NCBI GenBank assembly: GCA_020634875.1 | Contig: JACKAX010000011.1 | Location: 1-64,000, forward strand | Source of the DNA: Anaerolineales bacterium | GTDB taxonomy: Bacteria > Chloroflexota > Anaerolineae > Anaerolineales > JABWBV01 | Reading direction: 5' to 3' | DNA: 64,000 bases | Shown here: piece by piece, positions 33,299 through 41,954 of the stretch | How the letters are laid out: every line of letters starts with the position of its first letter | How positions within the stretch are numbered: position 1 is the first letter of the stretch | The notes under the pieces: model-generated | The model's database searches: none | What the model was told of the DNA's origin: nothing | What the model saw: the letters and a program-made list of their open reading frames with translations, nothing else | Position numbers and translations under genes: made by a program

Positions 33299-33754
33299 TT
33301 ATCCCTCCTCAGCCGCGCGTAGGATGGCTCGGCGGATGCGTTGGTACGTGCCACAGCGACAGAGAACGTCGGACATAGCTGAGTTAATATCATGATCGCT
33401 GGGGTGAGGGTTCTGGGTGAGAAGGGCGGCCGCGGTCATGAGCTGCCCCGGCATACAGTACCCGCACTGCGGGACTTGTTCTGCGAGCCAGGCGCGCTGG
33501 AGGGGGTGATCACCGTTGGATGCTAAACCTTCGATGGTGGTGACCGGGTCGTTCACTTCGGAGATGGGCATGATGCAGGCGCGGCGGGCTTTGCCGTTGA
33601 TATGTACTGTACAAGCACCACACAAGCCCTCCCCGCAACTGTATTTTGTGCCGGTTAGCCCCAATATATCCCGCAGCACCCAAAGGAGGGGCGTTTGGGG
33701 GTCTAAATCCAGGGTGTGGATTTCATTGTTGACGGTTATGGTTTGATTAGTCAT
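33299..33754 (-). CDS. (2Fe-2S)-binding subunit, IorA-like
   Basis: A small electron-transfer subunit of 151 aa with two [2Fe-2S] clusters: C40-x4-C45-x2-C48 and C60 (CGEGLCGAC), then C97-x2-C100 and C132-x-C134 (CGYCMPG, CRCGTY). It delivers electrons from the molybdenum subunit encoded immediately downstream. GAGGAG precedes the start. A decayed copy of its first 35 codons lies at 35440-35544. Confidence 0.95.
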   Translation of the reverse strand: MTNQTITVNNEIHTLDLDPQTPLLWVLRDILGLTGTKYSCGEGLCGACTVHINGKARRACIMPISEVNDPVTTIEGLASNGDHPLQRAWLAEQVPQCGYCMPGQLMTAAALLTQNPHPSDHDINSAMSDVLCRCGTYQRIRRAILRAAEEG

Positions 33755-33916
33755 CAGGGAGACTCCTCATAGGGATGCGACGAGCGTTGGAAAAATTTTT
33801 TCTTCAAATTTCAGTCTAATCATCCCCATGAAACGAAAAAAAGAGGAATTTTGTTGCAAGGATTTTATCTTTGCTTTATAGATGATACCCCTTCTTAGGA
33901 AAATTGGTTCAGCCAG

Positions 33917-33922
33917 TATAAT
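33917..33922 (+). promoter_or_regulatory. -10 box for the exported seven-repeat protein
   Basis: TATAAT, 96 bases before the start codon; the -35 region is weak. The leader carries GACCTGAGAGGTTTT and CAGTCAGGTTTGAGG, two similar G-rich segments of unknown meaning. Confidence 0.45.
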
Positions 33923-34018
33923 TGGGGCAGACATAAAATTTCGGTGGGACCTGAGAGGTTTTGAACTGGAAAGACCAGTCAGGTTTGAGGACTTGCGTCT
34001 GGGTTTTTGGAGGTTTTT

Positions 34019-35341
34019 ATGAAACGCACGTTAAAATTAATGGTTGGAGTGTTGGCTTTTTGGGGGCTGGTAACTGTTGCTGTTCAAGCTGAGGGGGGTG
34101 GGTATCTTATGTCGCTCCCGCTTATCACCCGGGGGCCAACCTGGGATGAAGTCGGTGCAAGTTCGGCAAGTGGCGGGGGCATTAGTAACAGTCTTACATA
34201 TTATGGCGTTGAAACGCCTGTAATGGCAATTGCTCCTGATGGTATGCCCTATGTCGTCTGGACAGGGAAAAGTGAACAAGACTTAAGTAGACCGGGAGAA
34301 ATCTATGTGCAGGCTTGGGATGGTAGCAGTTGGGGAGAAGTAGGTGAAGGATCAGCAAGTGGGGAAGGGATTAGCCAGGGGGGGGAACTCTCAATATTTC
34401 CCTCCATAGCGATTGCACCAGATGGAACAGTCTATGTTGCCTGGGGCGAATTGCTCGATAACGGATTTAGTGCCCAAATTTATATCAAAGCCTGGGATGG
34501 CGAAAATTGGTTGGAGGTGGGCGAGGGTTCCGCAAGTGGAAACGGGATCAGCCAAGCCTTTTATTCCACTTTCCCGTCGGTCGCGATTGCGCCAGACGGC
34601 ACTCCTTATGTAGCCTGGCAAGATGCGGATCCCTGGGGAAGCTCTTCATCAATTTTCGTGCGAGCCTGGAATGGCAGTCATTGGGTTGATGTGGGGGAGG
34701 GTTTGGTAACTATTGGGGGAATCAGTGGTGAAGCGCCCTCTCTGGCATTTGCGCCGGATGGTACCCTTTATCTTGCCTGGAGAAGCACCAATTCTATTTA
34801 TGTGTTAGCCTGGAATGGCACCGATTGGGGGGAAGTGGGTGCCGGATCGGCTAGCGGGGGCGGTATAAGTAATGATTTTTGGTACTCTGGCGACCCATCG
34901 CTTGCAATTGCTCCAGATGGGACCCCTTATGTAGCTTGGGAAAGAACTAATGGGATAGGTAGTAGCAGGGCGATTTTCATCAGGAGGTGGAAAGGCAATA
35001 TTTGGGAAGAAGTAGGCCTGGGGTCGGCAACAGGGGCGGGAATCAGCAATGCTTCCGGGGTATTCGGGTTACCTGGTTTGGCAGTTGCCCCGGATAACAT
35101 GCCTTATTTGGTCTGGAGCGATGAAAGCAGTGGAAATTTGGAAATATATATCCGTACCTGGAATGGGACTGCTTGGATTGAAGTCGGGGACGGATCTGCA
35201 AGTGGAGGAGGCATCAGCAATAATCCTGGTATATCAAAAACGCCTGTTATTGCGGTTTCGCCGGATGGAAAATTCTATGTGACCTGGCCGGACGACAGCG
35301 ATGGAAATTGGCAGATTTACGTGCGGCAATATGTTAAATAG
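34019..35341 (+). CDS. Exported seven-repeat (predicted beta-propeller) protein
   Basis: A protein of 440 aa with a signal peptide (MKRTLKLMVGVLAFWGLVTVAVQA), a short YLMSLPLITRGP segment and seven repeats of about 56-60 residues. Each repeat opens with WxEVGxGSASGxGIS and ends with IAIAPDGTPYVAW and IYVRAWNG. Seven such four-strand units suggest a seven-bladed propeller. No catalytic residues are obvious; sialidase-like annotation would be unjustified. GGAGG lies 6 bases before the ATG. A terminator follows, and then a collapsed copy of the same gene. Confidence 0.85.
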   Translation: MKRTLKLMVGVLAFWGLVTVAVQAEGGGYLMSLPLITRGPTWDEVGASSASGGGISNSLTYYGVETPVMAIAPDGMPYVVWTGKSEQDLSRPGEIYVQAWDGSSWGEVGEGSASGEGISQGGELSIFPSIAIAPDGTVYVAWGELLDNGFSAQIYIKAWDGENWLEVGEGSASGNGISQAFYSTFPSVAIAPDGTPYVAWQDADPWGSSSSIFVRAWNGSHWVDVGEGLVTIGGISGEAPSLAFAPDGTLYLAWRSTNSIYVLAWNGTDWGEVGAGSASGGGISNDFWYSGDPSLAIAPDGTPYVAWERTNGIGSSRAIFIRRWKGNIWEEVGLGSATGAGISNASGVFGLPGLAVAPDNMPYLVWSDESSGNLEIYIRTWNGTAWIEVGDGSASGGGISNNPGISKTPVIAVSPDGKFYVTWPDDSDGNWQIYVRQYVK

Positions 35342-35382
35342 CTCAAGTACCTTGACGGCGAAAAATCGAGTTCTTGCCTTAT

Positions 35383-35404
35383 AAGCGGGGTATTCCCGCT
35401 TTTT
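35383..35404 (+). terminator. Terminator of the seven-repeat gene
   Basis: AAGCGGG / CCCGCTT hairpin with a 5-base loop followed by T5, 40 bases after the stop codon. Confidence 0.8.
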
Positions 35405-35439
35405 ATGAGCATTTTTTTGCGAGAAATACCAGCTTTCAG

Positions 35440-35544
35440 AGAAAAAGTACGGTTTTTAAGGAGTGTAATCCCTAACGGTGGGTGGGGGTCTTTTATTTCC
35501 TGCGTGGGGATTTTATAGTTAATGGTTAGGGTAAGAATGGTCAT
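35440..35544 (-). pseudogene. Fragment of a duplicated 2Fe-2S subunit gene
   Basis: The minus-strand frame starting at 35544 reads MTILTLTINYKIPTQEIKDP, which matches the true gene start [19 protein letters not shown] position by position (MT..T.T.N..I.T). Upstream DNA is also shared: CTATcAGGAGTtTCtCTG here against CTATgAGGAGTcTCcCTG before the true gene. Homology fades after about 35 codons, before any cluster cysteine, so it is non-functional. Confidence 0.8.
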
Positions 35545-35662
35545 CAGAGAAACTCCTGATAGAGAAAAAGGAGACTTGTGATTCTTACTTGCATGATGAT
35601 GAAATTAGATAGGAAAATTCGGAAGCTCTTGGAGGCCCTTGGGCAAATATTTGAGGTTATTC

Positions 35663-35770
35663 ATGAAAAGCACGTTCAAATTAATAGTTGGAGTACTTTC
35701 CTTTTCCTTGAGTTGGTCAGACGATAGCAGCGGGATAGATCAAATCTACGTGCTGCGGTATACCAGATAG
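35663..35770 (+). pseudogene. Deletion remnant of the seven-repeat protein gene
   Basis: An intact 35-codon frame. Residues 1-14 (MKSTFKLIVGVLSF) match the signal peptide start MKRTLKLMVGVLAF of the gene at 34019, and residues 15-35 (SLSWSDDSSGIDQIYVLRYT) match its last residues TWPDDSDGNWQIYVRQYV. An internal deletion of some 1.2 kb fused the two ends in frame. Together with the fragment at 35440 it marks a former tandem duplication. Bases 35771-35903 hold no gene. Confidence 0.82.
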
Positions 35771-35903
35771 TGGCCCTGTTTGGAGTATACTTTTAGGGTC
35801 CCTTTTTCGTCGCCGCCCTTTCTTTCGGTAGACATTTACCCCTGAATACCCTTTTTCTTTAAATTTTTTTCTGAGTTTGGCATAAGCCCTCAAGGAGGTT
35901 GCG

Positions 35904-36860
35904 ATGTCTCTTACCATTATCATTGAAGTGGTTATTGGCGTATTGTTTGTCTGGATTTTGTTGGCCTTGATTACCTCACAGGTATCGGAGTGGTTAGCCG
36001 CGCTGTTTAAATGGCGGGCAAAGATGTTGGAAACCACTATCCGCAATATGTTAGGGTGTGAATCGCTTTGTAAAGATTTTTATGGGCACCCTCTGATTAA
36101 GGGATTACATAGCGATGCCGGAAAGCGGATACCCTCTTATATTCCCAAAAATCAGTTTGCGTTAGTCGTGTTTGATGTGTTTATCCAAGCTGGTACGAAG
36201 GAATCCGAAGTGGTTAAAACAGTCGAACAGGTAGAGAGCCAGGCAGGCACGGTTTATAATCAATTGCGGGCGGCAGTGGATCATTTCAGTAAGAAAATTG
36301 GGGATGATAAACAAGGGTTAGCCCATGCAATGGACACATTATTTATTGATGTCAAAACCGTGGGTGAGAAGGTACAGGAGGCAGATCAGGCGTTGGGTCA
36401 GGCACGCAAACGGATGGAAGCATGGTTTGATGATGCAATGGATCGTCTGAGCGGGGCGTACAAACGGCGTGCACAACTTTCCGCGATTCTTATTGGCATG
36501 GTTTTGGCCTTTGCCATCAATGCCGATTCGCTCGCGATTGCCAATGCTTTGTGGACCCAACCCGCCGTGCGCGATGCGGTGGTTGCCCAGGCTGAGCAAT
36601 TGCAGTTACCCGAAAACCAGACTTCCCCTTCGCAGGAGCAGACGCTGGAATATGTGAATACCCTGGGTGAGCTTTCGTTGCCGTTGGGGTGGGGGCCAGA
36701 AAACATCCCCTCGAACTTTAACAGCTGGATTGTAAAAGTAGGCGGCATTCTTCTCAGCGGGGCAGCTGCGGCACAAGGCGCTCCCTTTTGGTTTGAAATC
36801 TTGCGAAAACTGCTCGATCTCCGCAAACCCGCGGCAAAAACGGAGGAAAACGCGGCTTAA
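35904..36860 (+). CDS. Conserved membrane protein, unknown
   Basis: A protein of 318 aa not assigned to a family. One helix at residues 4-28 (IIIEVVIGVLFVWILLALIT) is followed by SQVSEWLAALFKWRAKMLET. A soluble, largely helical region lies at about 35-190, with likely coiled coil at 95-180. There are two further hydrophobic segments, LSAILIGMVLAFAINADSLA (about 193-212) and VGGILLSGAAAAQGAPFWFE (about 277-297). The WRAK...ML...LG and GAAAAQGAPFWFEIL segments look conserved-family-like. AAGGAGG lies 5 bases before the ATG, the best ribosome site in this region. No functional link to the following dinB gene is evident. Confidence 0.75.
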   Translation: MSLTIIIEVVIGVLFVWILLALITSQVSEWLAALFKWRAKMLETTIRNMLGCESLCKDFYGHPLIKGLHSDAGKRIPSYIPKNQFALVVFDVFIQAGTKESEVVKTVEQVESQAGTVYNQLRAAVDHFSKKIGDDKQGLAHAMDTLFIDVKTVGEKVQEADQALGQARKRMEAWFDDAMDRLSGAYKRRAQLSAILIGMVLAFAINADSLAIANALWTQPAVRDAVVAQAEQLQLPENQTSPSQEQTLEYVNTLGELSLPLGWGPENIPSNFNSWIVKVGGILLSGAAAAQGAPFWFEILRKLLDLRKPAAKTEENAA

Positions 36861-36887
36861 TACGCCAGGGCGAACGTTGAGACAATT

Positions 36888-37961
36888 ATGCGGACGATCA
36901 TTCATTTAGATTTGGACGCGTTCTATTGCGCGGTGGAAGAGCAATTCGAACCCGGCTTGCGCGGGAAACCGTTTGCGGTCGGGGGCAAACCCACCGAACG
37001 TGGTGTCGTTTCCTCATGTTCATATCCAGCACGGGCGCGGGGCGTGCGCTCGGCCATGCCCATGTCCCGCGCGTTGCGTCTCTGCCCAGGGCTGATCATC
37101 GTTTCCCCTCACTTTGACCGTTACCGTCCCGCCTCCCAACAAGTAATGGCGCGCTTGCATGCCCTGACCCCGCTCGTGGAGCAAATTTCCATAGACGAAG
37201 CTTTTTTGGATGTCACCGCCCTCTCCGACCTGCCCGAAACCCTCGCTCGCCAATTACAAACAACGATTAATATCGAACTTAACCTCCCTTGTTCTTTAGG
37301 TATTGCCTCGAACAAACTCGTTGCCAAAATCGCGTCTGACCATGGAAAAAGTCTCGCACAGGGAGGTGCTCCGCCCAACGCCATCACGTTTGTGCCCCCC
37401 GGCACCGAGGCGGAATTCCTTGCCCCGCTCCCGGTGGAACGTTTATGGGGTGTCGGTCCGAAAACTGCTGCTCGTCTGGAAGAAATGGGGGTAAAGACTA
37501 TCGGTGACCTCGCACGAGTCCCGGAACTCGATCTCCTTCGCGCTTTTGGCAAAAATGGCGAAGAAATGGCGCACCACGCCCGCGGGTTAGATAATCGTCC
37601 CATTGTTACCGAACGCGAAACAAAATCAATCAGCCAGGAAATCACCTTCTCGCGCGATGTCTCCGACCCATCTCGTCTTCGTGCCGTCATCCTCGAACAG
37701 GCCGAAAGCATCTCCCACCAACTGGCCACGGAAAATCTGTCCGCGACCACTGTCAAACTCAAACTGCGTTGGCCCGATTTTAGCACCCTTACCCGCCAAA
37801 CTACCTTTCGCCAACCTATCACCGACGCGGCCCTAATCGCTCAAACCGCGTGGCATCTGCTCGAAAAAGTCTGGCATCCCGGACAGGCTATCCGTCTCCT
37901 GGGTGTGGGCGTTTCTGGCCTGGACGATTATCCAAAGCAATTAGGTTTGTGGGAGCACTGA
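36888..37961 (+). CDS. dinB: DNA polymerase IV
   Basis: A Y-family translesion polymerase of 357 aa. Catalytic metal ligands are Asp8 in HLDLDAFYCAVE and Asp103/Glu104 in SIDEAFLDVT. CSYPARARGVRSAMPMSRA is the nucleotide-binding fingers segment, and the helix-hairpin-helix GVGPKTAARLEEMGVKTIGDLA is followed by the little-finger domain. Length and order are normal; it lacks a clear C-terminal clamp-binding motif beyond QLGLWEH. No LexA-like box was recognised upstream. Confidence 0.95.
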   Translation: MRTIIHLDLDAFYCAVEEQFEPGLRGKPFAVGGKPTERGVVSSCSYPARARGVRSAMPMSRALRLCPGLIIVSPHFDRYRPASQQVMARLHALTPLVEQISIDEAFLDVTALSDLPETLARQLQTTINIELNLPCSLGIASNKLVAKIASDHGKSLAQGGAPPNAITFVPPGTEAEFLAPLPVERLWGVGPKTAARLEEMGVKTIGDLARVPELDLLRAFGKNGEEMAHHARGLDNRPIVTERETKSISQEITFSRDVSDPSRLRAVILEQAESISHQLATENLSATTVKLKLRWPDFSTLTRQTTFRQPITDAALIAQTAWHLLEKVWHPGQAIRLLGVGVSGLDDYPKQLGLWEH

Positions 37962-38023
37962 GGGGAAGTGGTCTGAACTCCCTTTTCTCCCGAATTTCTA
38001 AAATTCTTTCTGAGTTATCTGTG

Positions 38024-38029
38024 TAAAAT
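38024..38029 (+). promoter_or_regulatory. -10 element for a leaderless transcript
   Basis: TAAAAT lies exactly 7 bases before the ATG of the YbaK-type gene, with no ribosome site between. Confidence 0.45.
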
Positions 38030-38036
38030 TTATAGC

Positions 38037-38507
38037 ATGTCGAATCCCCCGCCCGTTTCCCAAGCTCTCCTCGAAAAAAAAATCCCCCACCGCGTATTTA
38101 CCCATCCCGGTCTTGTCACCTCCCTCGAACAAGCTGCCCATGAACGGGGACAACAACCCGAACAGGTCATCCGGTCCATTCTTTTCCGCCTGTCGGAGAA
38201 CGAATTTCTTATGGTACTCATGGCTGGCCCAGCCCAAATCCCGTGGAAAGCCTTACGAAAATATGTCGGTTCATCCCGCCTGACGATGGCGAGCGAAGAA
38301 GAAGTCCTGACTGTGACCGGATATGTAACTGGGGCAGTTGGGCCGTTCGGGATTCCCGCTTCTCTTCGGATTTTGGTAGACGCCAGTGTCCTCGCCCAAA
38401 CCGAAGTTTCCCTGGGTTCTGGCGTACGCGGGACCACGATCATTCTCCGGGTCGCTGATTTGATGCAGGCGTTAGGAGAAGTAGAAGTAGTAGATTTTAC
38501 AAGTTGA
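38037..38507 (+). CDS. YbaK/ProRS-associated domain aminoacyl-tRNA deacylase
   Basis: A single-domain protein of 156 aa of the trans-editing family that hydrolyses mischarged aminoacyl-tRNA. The order is RVFTHPGLVTSLEQAAHERGQQPEQVIRSILFR (family N-terminal part), RLTMASEEEVLTVTGYVTGAVGPFG (the GxVxPFG loop) and LGSGVRGTTIIL (the substrate-site strand). Which mischarged tRNA it edits cannot be told. Confidence 0.9.
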   Translation: MSNPPPVSQALLEKKIPHRVFTHPGLVTSLEQAAHERGQQPEQVIRSILFRLSENEFLMVLMAGPAQIPWKALRKYVGSSRLTMASEEEVLTVTGYVTGAVGPFGIPASLRILVDASVLAQTEVSLGSGVRGTTIILRVADLMQALGEVEVVDFTS

Positions 38508-38608
38508 AGATTTTTTTTGGGGGGAATTTGTCTGTTCCAAGAGGATTCACTTTAACTTTGGCAGGTGGGGTGGACATGCGGGAACTCATCTAATTAACGG
38601 AGTTAGCC

Positions 38609-38662
38609 CGAATTTTGAAAGTGTGGGCAGGGTATACGCCCCGCCCACACTTTCAAAATTCG
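38609..38662. terminator. Bidirectional terminator, 20-bp arms
   Basis: CGAATTTTGAAAGTGTGGGC pairs perfectly with its complement across a 14-base loop, between two convergent genes. The arm sequence and the GGGTATAC core echo the palindrome at 1034-1083. Confidence 0.82.
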
Positions 38663-38700
38663 GATGATTTCCTATCGAAAATAGAAGGACCTTTATTAAT

Positions 38701-41694
38701 TTACCTTACGACGAGGGGCAGAAAAACATCGTAAGGATTTTTGTCAATTAATAGGAAAACGGTTGCACTGCTTGAGGCATACACACTCCCGTCCGATCCT
38801 GTCCAGGTAAACGAAGTCGAGCCACTCCAATCCGATGCTGGGACGAAGACTAAAAGACTGATCTCCGTAGCAGAAATTTCCTGATTAATGGTAACAGGTA
38901 CGCCGTTCAATTCAAGCGTTCCCTCCGTGGGGAGCGCGGTGATTTGAATGGTTACCAGTGTGTCGCCATCTCCATCGTTAAAGTGGGTGGTGAAGTCGCT
39001 CAGGGCGAAGGTGATTGAAGTATTGACCGGCGCGGTTTTGGTGAAGTTGGAAACGGTCGGGATCGCATTGACTTCGTTGACGGTGATGGTAAATGTTTGT
39101 GCGGCGAAGAGGGCGGGAGTGCCATCGTCCGTAACGCGGATGGTGATGGGGTAGATGCCGGGACCTTGCGCTTCCGTGGGGGTCCAGGTGAAGAGGCCAG
39201 TGCTGCTGTCAATGCTTACGCCATCGGGCGCACCAATTTCAACGGAGAAGGTCAAAGTGTTTGCGGGCAAATCTATATCTGCCGCGTTTGCTGTGAAAGC
39301 AAGGGGGGATAATTCGTTAACGGTTTGGTTGGGCAGGGGATCGAGCGTGGGAGCCAGATTGATTTCGTTCACCGACACGGTGATGGTTTCAAAATCGCTG
39401 AGGGCGGGGGTTCCGTTGTCGGTCACGCGGATCGTGATGGGGTATGCGCCAGGACCTTGCGCTTCCGTGGGGGTCCAGGTAAAGAGGCCGGTGCTGCTGT
39501 CAATGCTTGCACCTGTTGGAAAGCCCGGGTCCAGGGAAAAGGTCAAAGTGTCCCCATCCACATCGTTGGCGTCCGCATCTACAGAAAGTTGCACCAATTC
39601 GTTTACGGTTTGATTGCCTAGCGCGCTGAGGGCGGGGGCGTCGTTGATCGGATTCACGGTCACCGCGACGGTATCGGTATCCGTGAGGGGACCGCCTGAC
39701 CCCGTGTTACCGTTGTCGTTCGCAGAAAGCGTCAGGGTATCGGCACCCGCGTAATTCTGGACGCCTTGGTAGGTAACGCTGTTGAGGGCGGTATTGATGT
39801 CGGATAGCGTGCCCTGATAGGTCATGGAAGCAGTGCCGTTGCCCCCTGCGATAACCGTTAACCCGCTGGTCGTGGAAACCGTAAGGGTGCCATGATCCGC
39901 CGTGAGGGTGAATTGGAAGTTCGTAGCGTTGCCTGCATCGGGGTCCGTAATCCCAAAAATCAGCCCGGCGTGGGCGGTATCTTCATTGACATTAAACGCG
40001 GCGGGCACAGTATTCATGGGGGCATCGTTGACGGCGGTCAGCGTGAGATTTACGAATGCGCCTGTGGTGGCATAAACCAGACCATCGAACCCATTCCAAC
40101 CAAAGCTGGTGGAGCCAGACCAATTTTCGGCAGGCTCAAAGACGAGATTCCCCAAGTTGGCGGTGATGATCTCTTCGTCGAGCACAACCGGCATGCCTCC
40201 CAAGAGGAGCGTTCCATTGGCAGGCAGGGAGGTAACTTTGATTTTGTTTAATAAGTCCCCATCCGGGTCGCTAAAGTGAGCGGTGAAATCGGACGCGGTG
40301 AAAGAAACATTGGTATCTTCGCTGCCAGTTTTGGAAACGTTGCTGACCGTGGGCGGGTTATTGACCGAAAGGTAGCGCGCCACGCCAAAGTTGAAGTCGC
40401 CCAAACTAACCGGCTGATCCGTGACTCCGGCCAGAACCAGTTTATTATCCGGTTGGACAAGAAGCGCAAACGCTTGATCGTCTGAAGCATCACTCGCACC
40501 GCCTAAAATTGTTCCGAGGTCGGTGGTCACTTTACCATTCATACCAAAGGTGGTATCCAGAATGCCTGTAGAGGTATATCGGGCGAGAGCATAATCGTTG
40601 AAGGTCGAAGAACTGTCCGCAAAACCCCCTAACACGATGTGGCCTGTAGGTTGAATAACCAAGCCTTGAGCAAAATCATCCAGGCCATTAAAGTCTGTGA
40701 CGGTTTTGCCATTCGTGCCAAAGCCGGTGTCGAGGGTGCCATTGGCATTTAAACGGGCCAGGGCAAAGTTATTGCGGGTGCCGACCGCATCGGTATAACC
40801 GCCGAGGACAATTTTTCCGTCTGGCTGAATGGCCACTCCCGTGCCAAAATCATTATCCCCGGAAGTAAAACTTACTGTGGTTTTGCCGCTTCCGTTGAAG
40901 TCGAAATCCAGACTCCCATCGGAATTAAACCGGGCAACCGAAAAGTCATCTTCGCTGCCCATATCACTCATGCCCAGCACTACAATTTTGCCATCGGACT
41001 GGAGGGCAAGCGATGTGGCCTGATCCCTGGTGCCAAAGGTGGTGGTGGCAATGCCATCGCCATCGAATGTGGTATCCAGCGCGCCGGAACTGGTATAACG
41101 CACGACGGTGAAAACATTATTCGACTCTCCGGTGACGACAATTTTTCCATCCTGCTGGATAACCAACGCGGAAGCGATAGCCCTTACCCCTGCAATCGGG
41201 GTCGTGACAATCCCACCTGTGCCAAAAGTGGCGTCCAGGGTTCCGTTGGTGGTGTAACGGGCCAGGGCGAAGACATCGAAAGTCCCGTTGTCGCTACTTC
41301 CGGCGACGAGAATTTTCCCATCCGTTTGGACGGCGACGGCATAGGCTGTATCCGCCAGGGGACCAATCGAGGTGGTGACAATACCATCTCCGCTGAAGGT
41401 GGCATCCATATTTCCGGCAGACGTATAACGCACAATGGCAAAATCATTATCGGTTGACCCGACCACGATAATTTTACCGTCTGTTTGTTGGGCGACGCCG
41501 TACGCGTTGTCTCTCGTGAGGCCACCAATATCGGTGACGCGAATACCACTACTGCTTACCCCAAACGTGGGATCCAAATCCCCTGCATCGGCCAAACCGG
41601 TTTGAAAGACTGCTAACAGCAGTAGTAGTATGAGGCCTAGTTGGATGGGGTGGAGAAAAAATTTTCGTCTGATCGGAAAAGCTTGATTTTTCAT
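38701..41694 (-). CDS. Exported delta-60 repeat and Ig/cadherin-like adhesin
   Basis: A secreted protein of 997 aa. A signal peptide (about residues 1-36) is followed by seven delta-60 repeats of about 55 residues (DATFGTGGIVTT ... QQDGKIVVTG ... VVRYTSSGALD), which probably form a propeller. Then comes a cadherin/VCBS-like region (VNEDTAHAGLIFGITDPDAG, about 585-680) and two near-identical putative-Ig repeats (SIDSSTGLFTWTPTEAQGPG occurs twice). The C-terminus ends VFLPLVVR. AAGGA lies about 8 bases before the ATG. Likely a surface or extracellular adhesive protein; the role is inferred only from domain type. Confidence 0.88.
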   Translation of the reverse strand: MKNQAFPIRRKFFLHPIQLGLILLLLLAVFQTGLADAGDLDPTFGVSSSGIRVTDIGGLTRDNAYGVAQQTDGKIIVVGSTDNDFAIVRYTSAGNMDATFSGDGIVTTSIGPLADTAYAVAVQTDGKILVAGSSDNGTFDVFALARYTTNGTLDATFGTGGIVTTPIAGVRAIASALVIQQDGKIVVTGESNNVFTVVRYTSSGALDTTFDGDGIATTTFGTRDQATSLALQSDGKIVVLGMSDMGSEDDFSVARFNSDGSLDFDFNGSGKTTVSFTSGDNDFGTGVAIQPDGKIVLGGYTDAVGTRNNFALARLNANGTLDTGFGTNGKTVTDFNGLDDFAQGLVIQPTGHIVLGGFADSSSTFNDYALARYTSTGILDTTFGMNGKVTTDLGTILGGASDASDDQAFALLVQPDNKLVLAGVTDQPVSLGDFNFGVARYLSVNNPPTVSNVSKTGSEDTNVSFTASDFTAHFSDPDGDLLNKIKVTSLPANGTLLLGGMPVVLDEEIITANLGNLVFEPAENWSGSTSFGWNGFDGLVYATTGAFVNLTLTAVNDAPMNTVPAAFNVNEDTAHAGLIFGITDPDAGNATNFQFTLTADHGTLTVSTTSGLTVIAGGNGTASMTYQGTLSDINTALNSVTYQGVQNYAGADTLTLSANDNGNTGSGGPLTDTDTVAVTVNPINDAPALSALGNQTVNELVQLSVDADANDVDGDTLTFSLDPGFPTGASIDSSTGLFTWTPTEAQGPGAYPITIRVTDNGTPALSDFETITVSVNEINLAPTLDPLPNQTVNELSPLAFTANAADIDLPANTLTFSVEIGAPDGVSIDSSTGLFTWTPTEAQGPGIYPITIRVTDDGTPALFAAQTFTITVNEVNAIPTVSNFTKTAPVNTSITFALSDFTTHFNDGDGDTLVTIQITALPTEGTLELNGVPVTINQEISATEISLLVFVPASDWSGSTSFTWTGSDGSVYASSSATVFLLIDKNPYDVFLPLVVR

Positions 41695-41954
41695 AAAGGT
41701 ATCCTTATTAATGATTTCAATGTGTCTAAAAAGCTACACGAGATAAGTGCTCATATATACGTAAGATGTCGTAAACCGGATGAAAGAGTTATGCCCACCA
41801 TAAGAAGAGGTCCAACTTAATTTTGTGAAATTTCTTGCTACCCTGAACGCATATTTTTCTACAGCATCTCTGCCTAAAAATGTAGAAAAACCACAAGAAA
41901 CGTTGTAGGAAAGGGGGTGAAAACGCTGATTGCAACGCGCTTTGGAAGGTTTTT

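Noticed and set aside
33930..34018. Possible riboswitch in the leader of the seven-repeat gene
   Set aside because: Repeated GACCTGAGAGGTTTT/CAGTCAGGTTTGAGG segments looked structured, but they do not match a riboswitch core I know and the gene product is not metabolic.
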